From: Allobrachymonas sp.
GTDB taxonomy: Bacteria > Pseudomonadota > Gammaproteobacteria > Burkholderiales > Burkholderiaceae_C
Direction: 5' to 3'
Assembly: GCA_018054915.1 (NCBI GenBank)
Contig: JAGPIR010000008.1
Coordinates: 1-15,209, forward strand
Length of the DNA: 15,209 nt
Below, in pieces: positions 1 through 6,156 of the stretch; the first letter of the stretch is position 1, and each line of letters starts with the position of its first letter. Under the pieces are notes generated by a model. The model searched no databases. It had not been told where the DNA came from and saw nothing but the letters and a program-made list of their open reading frames with translations. Position numbers and translations under genes: made by a program.

Positions 1-946
1 GGGCAAGACCGTGAACATGATGGAACTCATCAACAACATCGCCAAGGCGCACAGCGGCCTGTCGGTATTTGCCGGCGTGGGCGAGCGTACCCGTGAAGGC
101 AATGATTTCTATCACGAAATGGCTGATTCGGGCGTGGTCAATCTGGAGAAGCTGGATGACTCCAAGGTCTCCATGGTTTACGGCCAGATGAACGAGCCGC
201 CGGGCAACCGTCTGCGCGTGGCGCTGACTGGCCTGACGATTGCCGAGTCCTTCCGCGACGAAGGCCGTGATGTGCTGTTCTTCGTGGACAATATTTATCG
301 TTATACGCTGGCCGGCACCGAAGTATCCGCCTTGTTGGGCCGTATGCCGTCAGCCGTGGGGTATCAGCCGACCCTTGCAGAAGAAATGGGCAAGTTGCAG
401 GAGCGCATCACCTCCACCAAGGTTGGTTCCATCACGTCGATTCAGGCTGTGTACGTGCCTGCCGATGACTTGACCGACCCGTCGCCTGCCACGACGTTCG
501 CTCACCTGGATTCCACCGTGGTGCTTTCGCGTGACATTGCAGCGCTGGGTATCTACCCTGCCGTGGATCCACTTGACTCTACCAGCCGCCAGCTCGATCC
601 GCTGGTGGTTGGCGAGGAGCATTACAACGTGGCCCGCCAGGTGCAAGGTACGTTGCAGCGTTACAAGGAATTGCGTGACATCATTGCCATTCTGGGGATG
701 GATGAACTTTCTCCGGAAGACAAACTCGCTGTGGCGCGCGCCCGCAAGATGCAGCGTTTCTTGTCGCAGCCATTCCACGTGGCCGAGGTATTTACCGGAG
801 CTCCGGGCAAATACGTGCCGCTCAATGAAACCATCCGTGGCTTCAAGATGATTGTCAATGGAGAATGCGACCATTTGCCCGAACAGGCGTTTTACATGGT
901 CGGCACCATTGACGAGGCTTTTGAAAAGGCCAAGAAGGTTGCTTAA
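1..946 (+). CDS. atpD: ATP synthase F1 subunit beta (5'-truncated)
   Basis: Catalytic beta subunit of the F1F0 ATP synthase, which makes or hydrolyses ATP at the alpha/beta interfaces on the cytoplasmic face of the membrane. The window begins inside the gene: base 1 is the last base of a codon, and the frame then reads GKTVNMMELINN, the end of the Walker A P-loop and the following helix. About 314 residues are visible, roughly the C-terminal two thirds of a protein usually about 460-470 long. Clear landmarks are GVGERTREGNDFYHEM (catalytic Glu of GERT), the Walker B-type LFFVDNIYR, the Gln-rich ERITSTKVGSITSIQAVYVPADD region cut here for length, and the C-terminal helical domain containing the DELSPEDK segment (the usual DELSEEDK/DELSPEDK motif). 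The stop is TAA. It is followed by a strong hairpin and then atpC. Identification is secure; the true start lies outside the window. Confidence 0.98.
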   Translation, partial: GKTVNMMELINNIAKAHSGLSVFAGVGERTREGNDFYHEMADSGVVNLEKLDDSKVSMVYGQMNEPPGNRLRVALTGLTIAESFRDEGRDVLFFVDNIYRYTLAGTEVSALLGRMPSAVGYQPTLAEEMGKLQERITSTKVGSITSIQAVYVPADDLTDPSPATTFAHLDSTVVLSRDIAALGIYPAVDPLDSTSRQLDPLVVGEEHYNVARQVQGTLQRYKELRDIIAILGMDELSPEDKLAVARARKMQRFLSQPFHVAEVFTGAPGKYVPLNETIRGFKMIVNGECDHLPEQAFYMVGTIDEAFEKAKKVA

Positions 947-955
947 TGCGTACGC

Positions 956-998
956 CGCAAGGCTGTTCCGCTACTCAAGTAGTGGACATTGCCTTGCG
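956..998 (+). promoter_or_regulatory. Intercistronic atpD-atpC RNA hairpin
   Basis: Two nested perfect or near-perfect inverted repeats fill the 68-base gap between atpD and atpC. The outer stem pairs CGCAAGGC (956-963) with GCCTTGCG (991-998), eight bases without mismatch. The inner stem pairs CCGCTACT (968-975) with AGTAGTGG (978-985), eight positions including one G-U. There is no T-run after it, so it is not a classical terminator. It ends five bases before the atpC Shine-Dalgarno-like GAAAGG at 1004-1009. A role in mRNA processing, stability or in setting beta:epsilon output is inference. Confidence 0.7.
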
Positions 999-1014
999 TG
1001 GTTGAAAGGTTGAT

Positions 1015-1431
1015 GTGAACACACTCCAGGTCAATGTTGTCAGCGCCGAAGAAATGATTTTCTCCGGCCGTGCCCGTTTTGTTGCGCTGCCAGGGGAAAG
1101 CGGCGAGCTCGGAATCTATCCACGGCATACGCCGCTGATCACAAGGATCAAGCCGGGTTCCGTGCGTATCCATATGGAAGACGGCCGGGAAGAATTCGTA
1201 TTTGTGGCAGGTGGTATTCTTGAAATCCAGCCGGATGTGGTCACGGTGCTGTCCGACACCGCTATTCGCGGCAAGGATCTGGATGAGGAAAAGGCCAACC
1301 AAGCCAAACGCGCCGCCGAAGAGGCGCTCAAAAACGCCAAGACCGATTTCGATGTGGCCTTGGCGCAGTCTGAGCTGGCCGTGATGGCCGCGCAGATCGC
1401 TGCCTTGCGCAAATTCCGCCAGAAACGCTAA
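1015..1431 (+). CDS. atpC: ATP synthase F1 subunit epsilon
   Basis: Epsilon subunit of the F1 central stalk, which couples rotor and catalytic head and can inhibit ATP hydrolysis. The 138 residues match the family's usual length (about 138-140). Residues 1-85 form the N-terminal beta sandwich, with the typical VVSAEEMIFSG start, the FVALPGESGELGIYPRHTPL stretch and the IKPGSVRI strand. Residues from about 87 form the C-terminal helical hairpin, rich in Ala, Lys and Glu. The start is GTG at 1015: an ATG two bases earlier runs straight into TGA (ATGTGA), and the GTG frame gives the conserved N-terminus. GAAAGG at 1004-1009 is a well-placed ribosome binding site. It is the last gene of the atp operon. 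Confidence 0.97.
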   Translation: MNTLQVNVVSAEEMIFSGRARFVALPGESGELGIYPRHTPLITRIKPGSVRIHMEDGREEFVFVAGGILEIQPDVVTVLSDTAIRGKDLDEEKANQAKRAAEEALKNAKTDFDVALAQSELAVMAAQIAALRKFRQKR

Positions 1432-1444
1432 AACACACTACTCC

Positions 1445-1480
1445 CTGGCCGCCTGTAGTCCGGCCAGCGGACACGTTTTT
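1445..1480 (+). terminator. Possible terminator of the atp operon
   Basis: CTGGCCG at 1445-1451 pairs with CGGCCAG at 1461-1467 (seven bases, nine-base loop), starting 13 bases after the atpC stop. A run of five T's follows at 1476-1480, but it begins eight bases after the stem, farther than in a textbook intrinsic terminator. The position after the last atp gene and before an opposing operon fits a transcription end. Confidence 0.4.
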
Positions 1481-1502
1481 GCCGCAGTGTATATATTGTG
1501 GC

Positions 1503-1518
1503 GGGGGGCGCCTCCCCC
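1503..1518. other. G-run/C-run inverted repeat in the 1432-1670 gap
   Basis: A run of six G's (1503-1508) faces a run of five C's (1514-1518) around CGCCT, forming a short GC hairpin readable on both strands. It lies between the convergent ends of atpC and the histidine kinase gene, so it may help end transcription from either side. No T-run adjoins it. I see no gene or other signal in the rest of 1432-1670. Confidence 0.3.
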
Positions 1519-1670
1519 AATTGATCAGCAAGGCAAACCAACGATCCTTTTCCAGCGGTTGTGCAAGCGCAAAACGGTGCTATATGCAGTCTTTGCGGCG
1601 CGGTGCTTCATAGCCCCAGTTCTTGCCTGCTGCAACAGAGGCCGGGTGCAGGGTATGAGGTGGTCGTTGG

Positions 1671-3098
1671 TTACGCTTGTGAATCATTGGCCTCAGGAAT
1701 GGTCATGCGCACGATAAAACCGTGTGGGCTGGCATTGTGCGCGGTGGCCAATCCGCCATGCTGGGCCGCCACCCGATCGACCAATGGCAGCCCCAATCCG
1801 CATCCCCCCGAAATTTGGTCATCGGCGCGCCAGAACCGCGTAAAGACTTCGGGCAGCTGCTCTGGCGCCACGCCGGGTCCATTGTCGGCGACCTCCAGGA
1901 TGACTACGGGCTGGAGGCCGTTGAAGGCGTGCCTGACGCTGACATTGACGATACTGTCTTTGCCTGTGTACGTCAGGGCGTTGTCAATCAGGTTGTTGAT
2001 GGCTTCGCGCATTAGCAGGCCGTTGCCTCGAACCATGGCCGTGTCGTCGCCGACGTAGCCGAGGTCTTTTTCCTGCGCCATGCTTTTCGGAACCCATTCT
2101 CGTGCAACTTCACGGGCCAAGGCGGCCAGATCGTAGCGGTCAGGCAAATGGGCTGGAGTGGGGGCTTCGCTGCGCGCCACCGACAGCATCTGCTGCACCA
2201 GGTGAGAGCTTCGCAATGCCGCACCATGCATTTTTTCAATCCGATCATGCAGCTTTTGCGGGTCCGATTCCTGCAGGGCCAATTCAGCCTGGCTGATCAG
2301 GCCTGCCAGTGGGGTGCGCAATTGGTGTGCAGCATCGTTGATGAAGCGTTTCTCGTTGTCAACCTGTCTGTTCAAGCTTTGCAAGGTGTGATTGAGGGCG
2401 TTGGTGACGGCCAGAACTTCCACGGGAATCTTGCCGTCGATCGAGATGATTTTCGTATTACCGCTTTCGATGCCGCTGATTTCCCGGACCAGCCACCGAA
2501 GCGGTTGAAGGCCACGTTCTACGCCAAAATACAACAAGATGCAACAAAGCACGGCCAGAACGGCCATGGGAAAGAGCATTTGGCGTGCCAGACGGGTTGC
2601 GTGCTGTTGGGAATGCAGGCTTTCCATGGACAGGATGATGAGAGCAGTTTGTCCGCTTTCGGCTGCACCATAGGGCGCCGTCATGGCAGCAAAGCGGCGC
2701 GAGCGGTTGTTGACCGTGCTGTCATAAAACACCGGTTGCGCATTAACGACGGGCATGTAGGGTACGTCCGGCATTTTTTTCTGGCCGGCCAGCCATTTGC
2801 CATCGGAGGTGCTGATGCGGTAGCGAAGGTTGACCAAACCCTCCAGATTGTCCATGAGGGAAATAGTGTGTTCAACGTTTCTCAGGCGCTGCGCATCGGG
2901 AGTGACGGTTTGCAAGGCCTGAGCAATGATGTGCAGTTGACTACGCATCAGGTTGTCGCGCTGTTCGTTGTGATAGTTCTGGGAGACTTGCCAGGCAGCC
3001 AGGCTTCCAACCAGCCACGCCAGAATCTGGGGTACGAGCACCAGCAGCAGCAGGCTGTAGCGCAGAGAAAAGGGAGCGCTCTTTTGCCTAAACTTCAT
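1671..3098 (-). CDS. TctE/QseC-like sensor histidine kinase
   Basis: Membrane-bound sensor kinase that autophosphorylates on His and passes phosphate to a response regulator. From the ATG at 3098 it has 475 residues. Visible parts: transmembrane segment 1 at about 12-36; a periplasmic domain at about 37-173 of the type found in TctE-like kinases (DGKWLAG, then VFYDSTVNNRSRRF); transmembrane segment 2 at about 175-194; a HAMP-like linker (RGLQPLRWL); the phosphoacceptor box NDAAHQLRTPLAGL with His258; the N box EAINNLIDNAL (about 365-375); G1 DNGPGV (about 405-410); and G2 GCGLGLPLV (about 432-440). The start ATG overlaps the cca stop by one base (TGATG). A GTG one codon earlier (3101) is also open, and no clear ribosome site is seen, suggesting coupled translation. 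It ends a folB-cca-kinase operon. The likely partner regulator is at 5446-6153, not adjacent. The signal sensed is unknown; TctE relatives sense tricarboxylates, but nothing here shows that. Confidence 0.9.
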   Translation of the reverse strand: MKFRQKSAPFSLRYSLLLLVLVPQILAWLVGSLAAWQVSQNYHNEQRDNLMRSQLHIIAQALQTVTPDAQRLRNVEHTISLMDNLEGLVNLRYRISTSDGKWLAGQKKMPDVPYMPVVNAQPVFYDSTVNNRSRRFAAMTAPYGAAESGQTALIILSMESLHSQQHATRLARQMLFPMAVLAVLCCILLYFGVERGLQPLRWLVREISGIESGNTKIISIDGKIPVEVLAVTNALNHTLQSLNRQVDNEKRFINDAAHQLRTPLAGLISQAELALQESDPQKLHDRIEKMHGAALRSSHLVQQMLSVARSEAPTPAHLPDRYDLAALAREVAREWVPKSMAQEKDLGYVGDDTAMVRGNGLLMREAINNLIDNALTYTGKDSIVNVSVRHAFNGLQPVVILEVADNGPGVAPEQLPEVFTRFWRADDQISGGCGLGLPLVDRVAAQHGGLATAHNASPHGFIVRMTIPEANDSQA

Positions 3099-4402
3099 CA
3101 CTGTGGCGCGATCTGGTTGAAGTGATCACAAGACGCCTGTAGCCAAGCAATGCGCGCCTGATGAATGCTTTGGCGTATGCGCGCGCCATCCGGTTGCGGC
3201 AAATGGCTGCCGACATCGGTATTTTGCATGACCGTTTGTGCAATGGCGCCGAGATCCATCTGCTGCAGAGCCTGTAGCGCCAGCCAGAGACGCTCACGTT
3301 GCGGATAGGGTTGGTCGTGCATGCCCTTGCGCCCGCGGGCATCGCATTCGCATGCCTGCAGGATATGGGCGAAGCGTTGAGGCTGGCGAAAGGCGTCGCA
3401 TCGTTCCAGCAGGCGCACGGTGGCGGCTGCGCCAAAAGTGTTGCTGCGGTGGATGTTCCCATGTTCGAGGGCGACGACATGCGCCAGTTCGCGGCATTCA
3501 TTGGGAACGCGCAAGCGCCTGCTCAGGGACAGAACAAGGGCGGCGCTTGAGTGCTCATGCCCGATATGACGCGGCAGCAGATGAACGGGGGTGGTGGCTT
3601 TGCCAAGATCGTGGCACAGGCAGGCATAACGCACGGCCAGTGGCGCCCGGAGCCTGGAAGCCATGTCCAGAACCAGCAGCAGGTGCTCGCCGGTGTCTAT
3701 TTCCGGGTGGTGATCGCTGGGCTGCGCAACGCCAAACAGCGCGTCCACTTCCGGCAGCACATGCGCAAGCGCATCGCATTCGCGTAAAACAGCCAGCATG
3801 CGGGATGGACGCTGTTCCATGAGACCGCGGCTGATTTCCTGCCACGAGCGTTCCGGCACCAGATGGTCAGTTTCCCCAGCAGCCACCATGCGCTGCATGA
3901 GGCGCATGGTTTCGGGCGCGACGGAAAAGTCGGCGAAACGGGCGGCAAAGCGCGCCACGCGCAGGATGCGGACCGGGTCTTCGGCAAAAGCGCTGGTGAC
4001 GTGGCGCAGGATCTTGTGTTGCAGGTCATGCAGCCCGTTGTAGGGGTCGTGCAGTTCGCCGTTGGCCGACTCAGCTATGGCATTGATGGTCAGATCTCGT
4101 CTCGCAAGATCTTCTTCGAGCGTGACATCGGCGGCGGCGTGCACGGCAAATCCAATATAGCCGCGCGCAGTTTTTCGCTCGGTGCGTGCCAGTGCGTATT
4201 CCTCTTTGCTCAACGGATGCAGAAAAACTGGAAAGTCCTTGCCGACCGGCAGGAACCCCTGCGCCAGCATCTGCGCAGGCGTTGCGCCTACCACTACCCA
4301 GTCGTTGTCTTGAACAGGCAGGCCCAGCCACTTGTCACGCACGGCACCCCCGACGCGGTACACATGAGCGCCTGGGATGTCGTGGATGGGGTTGTCAGGC
4401 AT
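3098..4402 (-). CDS. cca: CCA-adding tRNA nucleotidyltransferase with HD domain
   Basis: Adds or repairs the 3' CCA end of tRNAs from CTP and ATP without a nucleic acid template. The 434 residues from ATG 4402 are close to the bacterial class II, HD-containing type (E. coli Cca is 412). The N-terminal nucleotidyltransferase head carries VYRVGGAVRDKWLG and the metal-binding pair D32/D34 in QDNDWVVVG, then RRDLTINA (about 101-108), the DPYNGLHDL segment, RILRVARFAARF, and the nucleotide-selecting ERSWQEISRG region. The C-terminal half has an HD phosphohydrolase domain with CHDLGKATTP (H264, D265). An in-frame TTG at 4414 abuts the folB stop directly and is the alternative start; ATG 4402 is preferred because it begins nearer the conserved fold. 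Neither has a good ribosome site, so coupling to folB is likely. Its stop overlaps the kinase start. Confidence 0.96.
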   Translation of the reverse strand: MPDNPIHDIPGAHVYRVGGAVRDKWLGLPVQDNDWVVVGATPAQMLAQGFLPVGKDFPVFLHPLSKEEYALARTERKTARGYIGFAVHAAADVTLEEDLARRDLTINAIAESANGELHDPYNGLHDLQHKILRHVTSAFAEDPVRILRVARFAARFADFSVAPETMRLMQRMVAAGETDHLVPERSWQEISRGLMEQRPSRMLAVLRECDALAHVLPEVDALFGVAQPSDHHPEIDTGEHLLLVLDMASRLRAPLAVRYACLCHDLGKATTPVHLLPRHIGHEHSSAALVLSLSRRLRVPNECRELAHVVALEHGNIHRSNTFGAAATVRLLERCDAFRQPQRFAHILQACECDARGRKGMHDQPYPQRERLWLALQALQQMDLGAIAQTVMQNTDVGSHLPQPDGARIRQSIHQARIAWLQASCDHFNQIAPQ

Positions 4403-4414
4403 GAAGGAAACCAA

Positions 4415-4861
4415 TCAGTCAGAGGTTGGATGGGCGCTGACAACGGAGGCCGGCTCGGGAATGACATTCGGCTTTATGCGGAAAATTTCAATGCCGACCG
4501 CTTCACAGTCGGGATAAGCATCAGGTTTTTCGGTGGATACACGGACGGCACAGACCTTGGGATGCTGCAGCAATGTATGGGCTACGTCGTCGCACAGGGT
4601 TTCCTGCAGATCAATATGGCCACGTGCGGTGCGTGCGGCGATGGTGCTGCGGATCAGGTCGTAATCGACGACTTCATGAAGGCTGTCCTGTCTAGGGCAG
4701 GAGTCGCGCAGCAGAACATACAGGTCCACATTGAACCGGACACGCTGTGGGGCGTGCCTTTCGGCATCGTGCGCACCAATGCGGATATGCGCGTTGTAAT
4801 TGCGCAAAAACAGACGGCGGCAATGCAGGATGAGCGGGTCGCTCCAGTGGGCGGTTGGCAT
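4415..4861 (-). CDS. folB: Dihydroneopterin aldolase
   Basis: Folate pathway enzyme that cleaves 7,8-dihydroneopterin to 6-hydroxymethyl-7,8-dihydropterin and glycolaldehyde. The 148 residues exceed the usual 115-125 because of about ten extra N-terminal residues and an 18-residue tail after IFRIK. Family features: LFLRNYNAHIRIGAHD, QRVRFNVDLYV, EVVDYDLI (Tyr67), the LQETLCDDVA helix (Glu87), and STEKPDAYPDCEAVG with the probable catalytic Lys112. The ATG at 4861 is chosen because CCAGGA lies six bases upstream; an in-frame TTG at 4876 would add five residues. It is the first gene of the folB-cca-kinase operon, and its stop is directly followed by the cca start region. Confidence 0.94.
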   Translation of the reverse strand: MPTAHWSDPLILHCRRLFLRNYNAHIRIGAHDAERHAPQRVRFNVDLYVLLRDSCPRQDSLHEVVDYDLIRSTIAARTARGHIDLQETLCDDVAHTLLQHPKVCAVRVSTEKPDAYPDCEAVGIEIFRIKPNVIPEPASVVSAHPTSD

Positions 4862-4890
4862 AGTGGATCCTGGCAAAAACGGGAAAGACA

Positions 4891-4896
4891 GTTATA
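4891..4896 (-). promoter_or_regulatory. Possible -10 element for folB operon
   Basis: On the minus strand this reads TATAAC (five of six matches to TATAAT). It would start transcription roughly 20-25 bases before the folB ATG. I see no good -35 hexamer at the right distance, so this is only a candidate. Confidence 0.3.
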
Positions 4897-4957
4897 CATG
4901 TGCTGACCGGGAAGTTTTTCCATGACATGTTGAACTGTCTTCTGCCAAGGGTACCAG

Positions 4958-5080
4958 ATGATGCGCCGTCGTGGCGGTTACGAGCGCCTGCCGTCAATCA
5001 AGGAAACGACCAGCCGGGAAATACTTTGGCGCAATTGCGTGCAAGGGGGCTGGGACAAACACGCATCGGGTGCCCAATGA
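4958..5080 (+). CDS. Doubtful 40-residue small ORF
   Basis: Not recognised. It opens with ATG ATG, has AAGGG at 4947-4951 six bases upstream, and ends at TGA 5078-5080. The product begins MMRRRGGYERLP and ends GGWDKHASGAQ: basic at the N-terminus, hydrophilic, with no membrane segment. Codon choice resembles the neighbouring genes. It lies alone in the large gap upstream of the response regulator. It may equally be a chance ORF, since 40 codons is short for a GC-rich sequence. Confidence 0.22.
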   Translation: MMRRRGGYERLPSIKETTSREILWRNCVQGGWDKHASGAQ

Positions 5081-5445
5081 CCGGTGAAGGATCTGTTGAT
5101 CGGTTACGTGCCTGTTTGTGGTTCTTGTTTTGATTGCATTTTCCGGATGCCGATGATTTCATTGGTCATAATATCCTAATATTCAAGAGCGGATCAGAGA
5201 TGCTGGCGGCTTGTGGTCGGCGAGTCCGAAAAAGGCGACATAGAATCCAAGGGCTTTCATGCATTGAAGGCTGGGGGGGAGTTTCGGAATTCGTACAAAC
5301 CCTACCAGGAAACAGCTGTCTTGCGCACATATTCTGCAAACGGTTTTAGCAGCGCTGGTATGGACCCTGGTTTGTGGGGGATTGCGGCTGGCTAGCGGTT
5401 GCACGCGACGATACGGCTATACGAAAAACCAACGGGTTCGAGAAC

Positions 5446-6153
5446 ATGGCGGATTTGCTGATAGTGGAGGACGATGCCCTGCTGCGGGAAACTGTGGCAG
5501 AACAACTCGCGCAAAAGGGGCATGTCGTAACCATCGCTGACGGCGGCATCGCTGCGCAACGGTTGCTGGAGCGGCAGCGGTTTGATGCAATGGTGCTTGA
5601 CCTCGGCCTTCCGGTCGTCGGCGGCATCACCGTGCTCAAGTGGGCCCGCCAGCGCTTTGGCGCAATGCCGATCATGATCCTGACTGCGCGCGATTCGATT
5701 GATGACCGGGTGCAGGGGCTCAATGCGGGCGCGGATGACTATCTCACCAAGCCGTTTGACATGAAGGAATTGCAGGCACGCCTTGATGCCCTGTTGAGGC
5801 GTGCGCGCCTGCCGGCCTTTGGTGGAACGTTGCAGATCGCTGCGGGAGAGGGCCGGTTTTTGCGGCTCGATCCCCAGTTGCCTCTGGCCTGGCTGGGTGA
5901 CAGCATGCTGGAAGTGACTCAGCGGGAATGGTCGCTGCTTTCCTTGCTGGTGGCGCGAGTTGGACAAGTGGTCAGCCGGGAAGATGTGCTGGCAGTCTGG
6001 CAAAACGACGCTGCTGATCCGGCGGCAGCAGCCGTTTCGGGTTCCAATGCATTGGAGGTGTATATCCATCGCTTGCGCCGCAAGCTTGCCGCCACCACCA
6101 TCCAGATCCGCAATGTTCGTGGCTTGGGCTACACCCTTACAGCCGGCGCGTGA
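5446..6153 (+). CDS. OmpR/PhoB-family response regulator (TctD/QseB-like)
   Basis: DNA-binding transcription regulator switched by phosphorylation. The 235 residues comprise a receiver domain (about 1-118) with the acidic pocket E8/D9/D10, phosphoacceptor Asp52 in MVLDLGLP, Thr80 in ILTARD and Lys102 in LTKPFD, then a C-terminal winged helix (about 135-235) ending in the ALEVYIHRLRRKL recognition helix and the RNVRGLGYTL wing. Between helix 2 and the recognition helix there is an extra Ala/Asp-rich stretch (NDAADPAAAAVSGSN) several residues longer than usual. The ATG at 5446 is chosen because the receiver domain starts immediately; the ORF is open 72 bases further upstream but that part is not family-like. 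No kinase gene adjoins it; the nearest candidate is the TctE-like kinase at 1671-3098. It ends three bases from the convergent amiC stop. Confidence 0.92.
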   Translation: MADLLIVEDDALLRETVAEQLAQKGHVVTIADGGIAAQRLLERQRFDAMVLDLGLPVVGGITVLKWARQRFGAMPIMILTARDSIDDRVQGLNAGADDYLTKPFDMKELQARLDALLRRARLPAFGGTLQIAAGEGRFLRLDPQLPLAWLGDSMLEVTQREWSLLSLLVARVGQVVSREDVLAVWQNDAADPAAAAVSGSNALEVYIHRLRRKLAATTIQIRNVRGLGYTLTAGA

Positions 6154-6156
6154 TTG

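Larger units (their letters stand above)
4862..5445. other. 584-base intergenic region between divergent genes
   Basis: This stretch separates the divergent folB and response regulator starts and should hold both promoters. I see no recognisable protein family in any frame. The only ORF with a plausible ribosome site is the 40-codon one at 4958-5080. An AT-rich patch at 5160-5185 (CATAAT, then TAATAT within AATATcctAATATT) could be a promoter or a regulator site, but no matching -35 is visible. The final part, 5350-5445, runs into the regulator gene with no clear ribosome site. Confidence 0.5.

Noticed and set aside
2148..4906. Long plus-strand frames (325 and 347 codons) opposite the kinase, cca and folB.
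   Set aside because: They lie antisense to three genes with clear motifs, and their translations show no family features.
5134..5349. A 71-codon TTG-started frame in the gap before the regulator.
   Set aside because: It has no ribosome site, a rare start codon, and mixed composition without a recognisable pattern.
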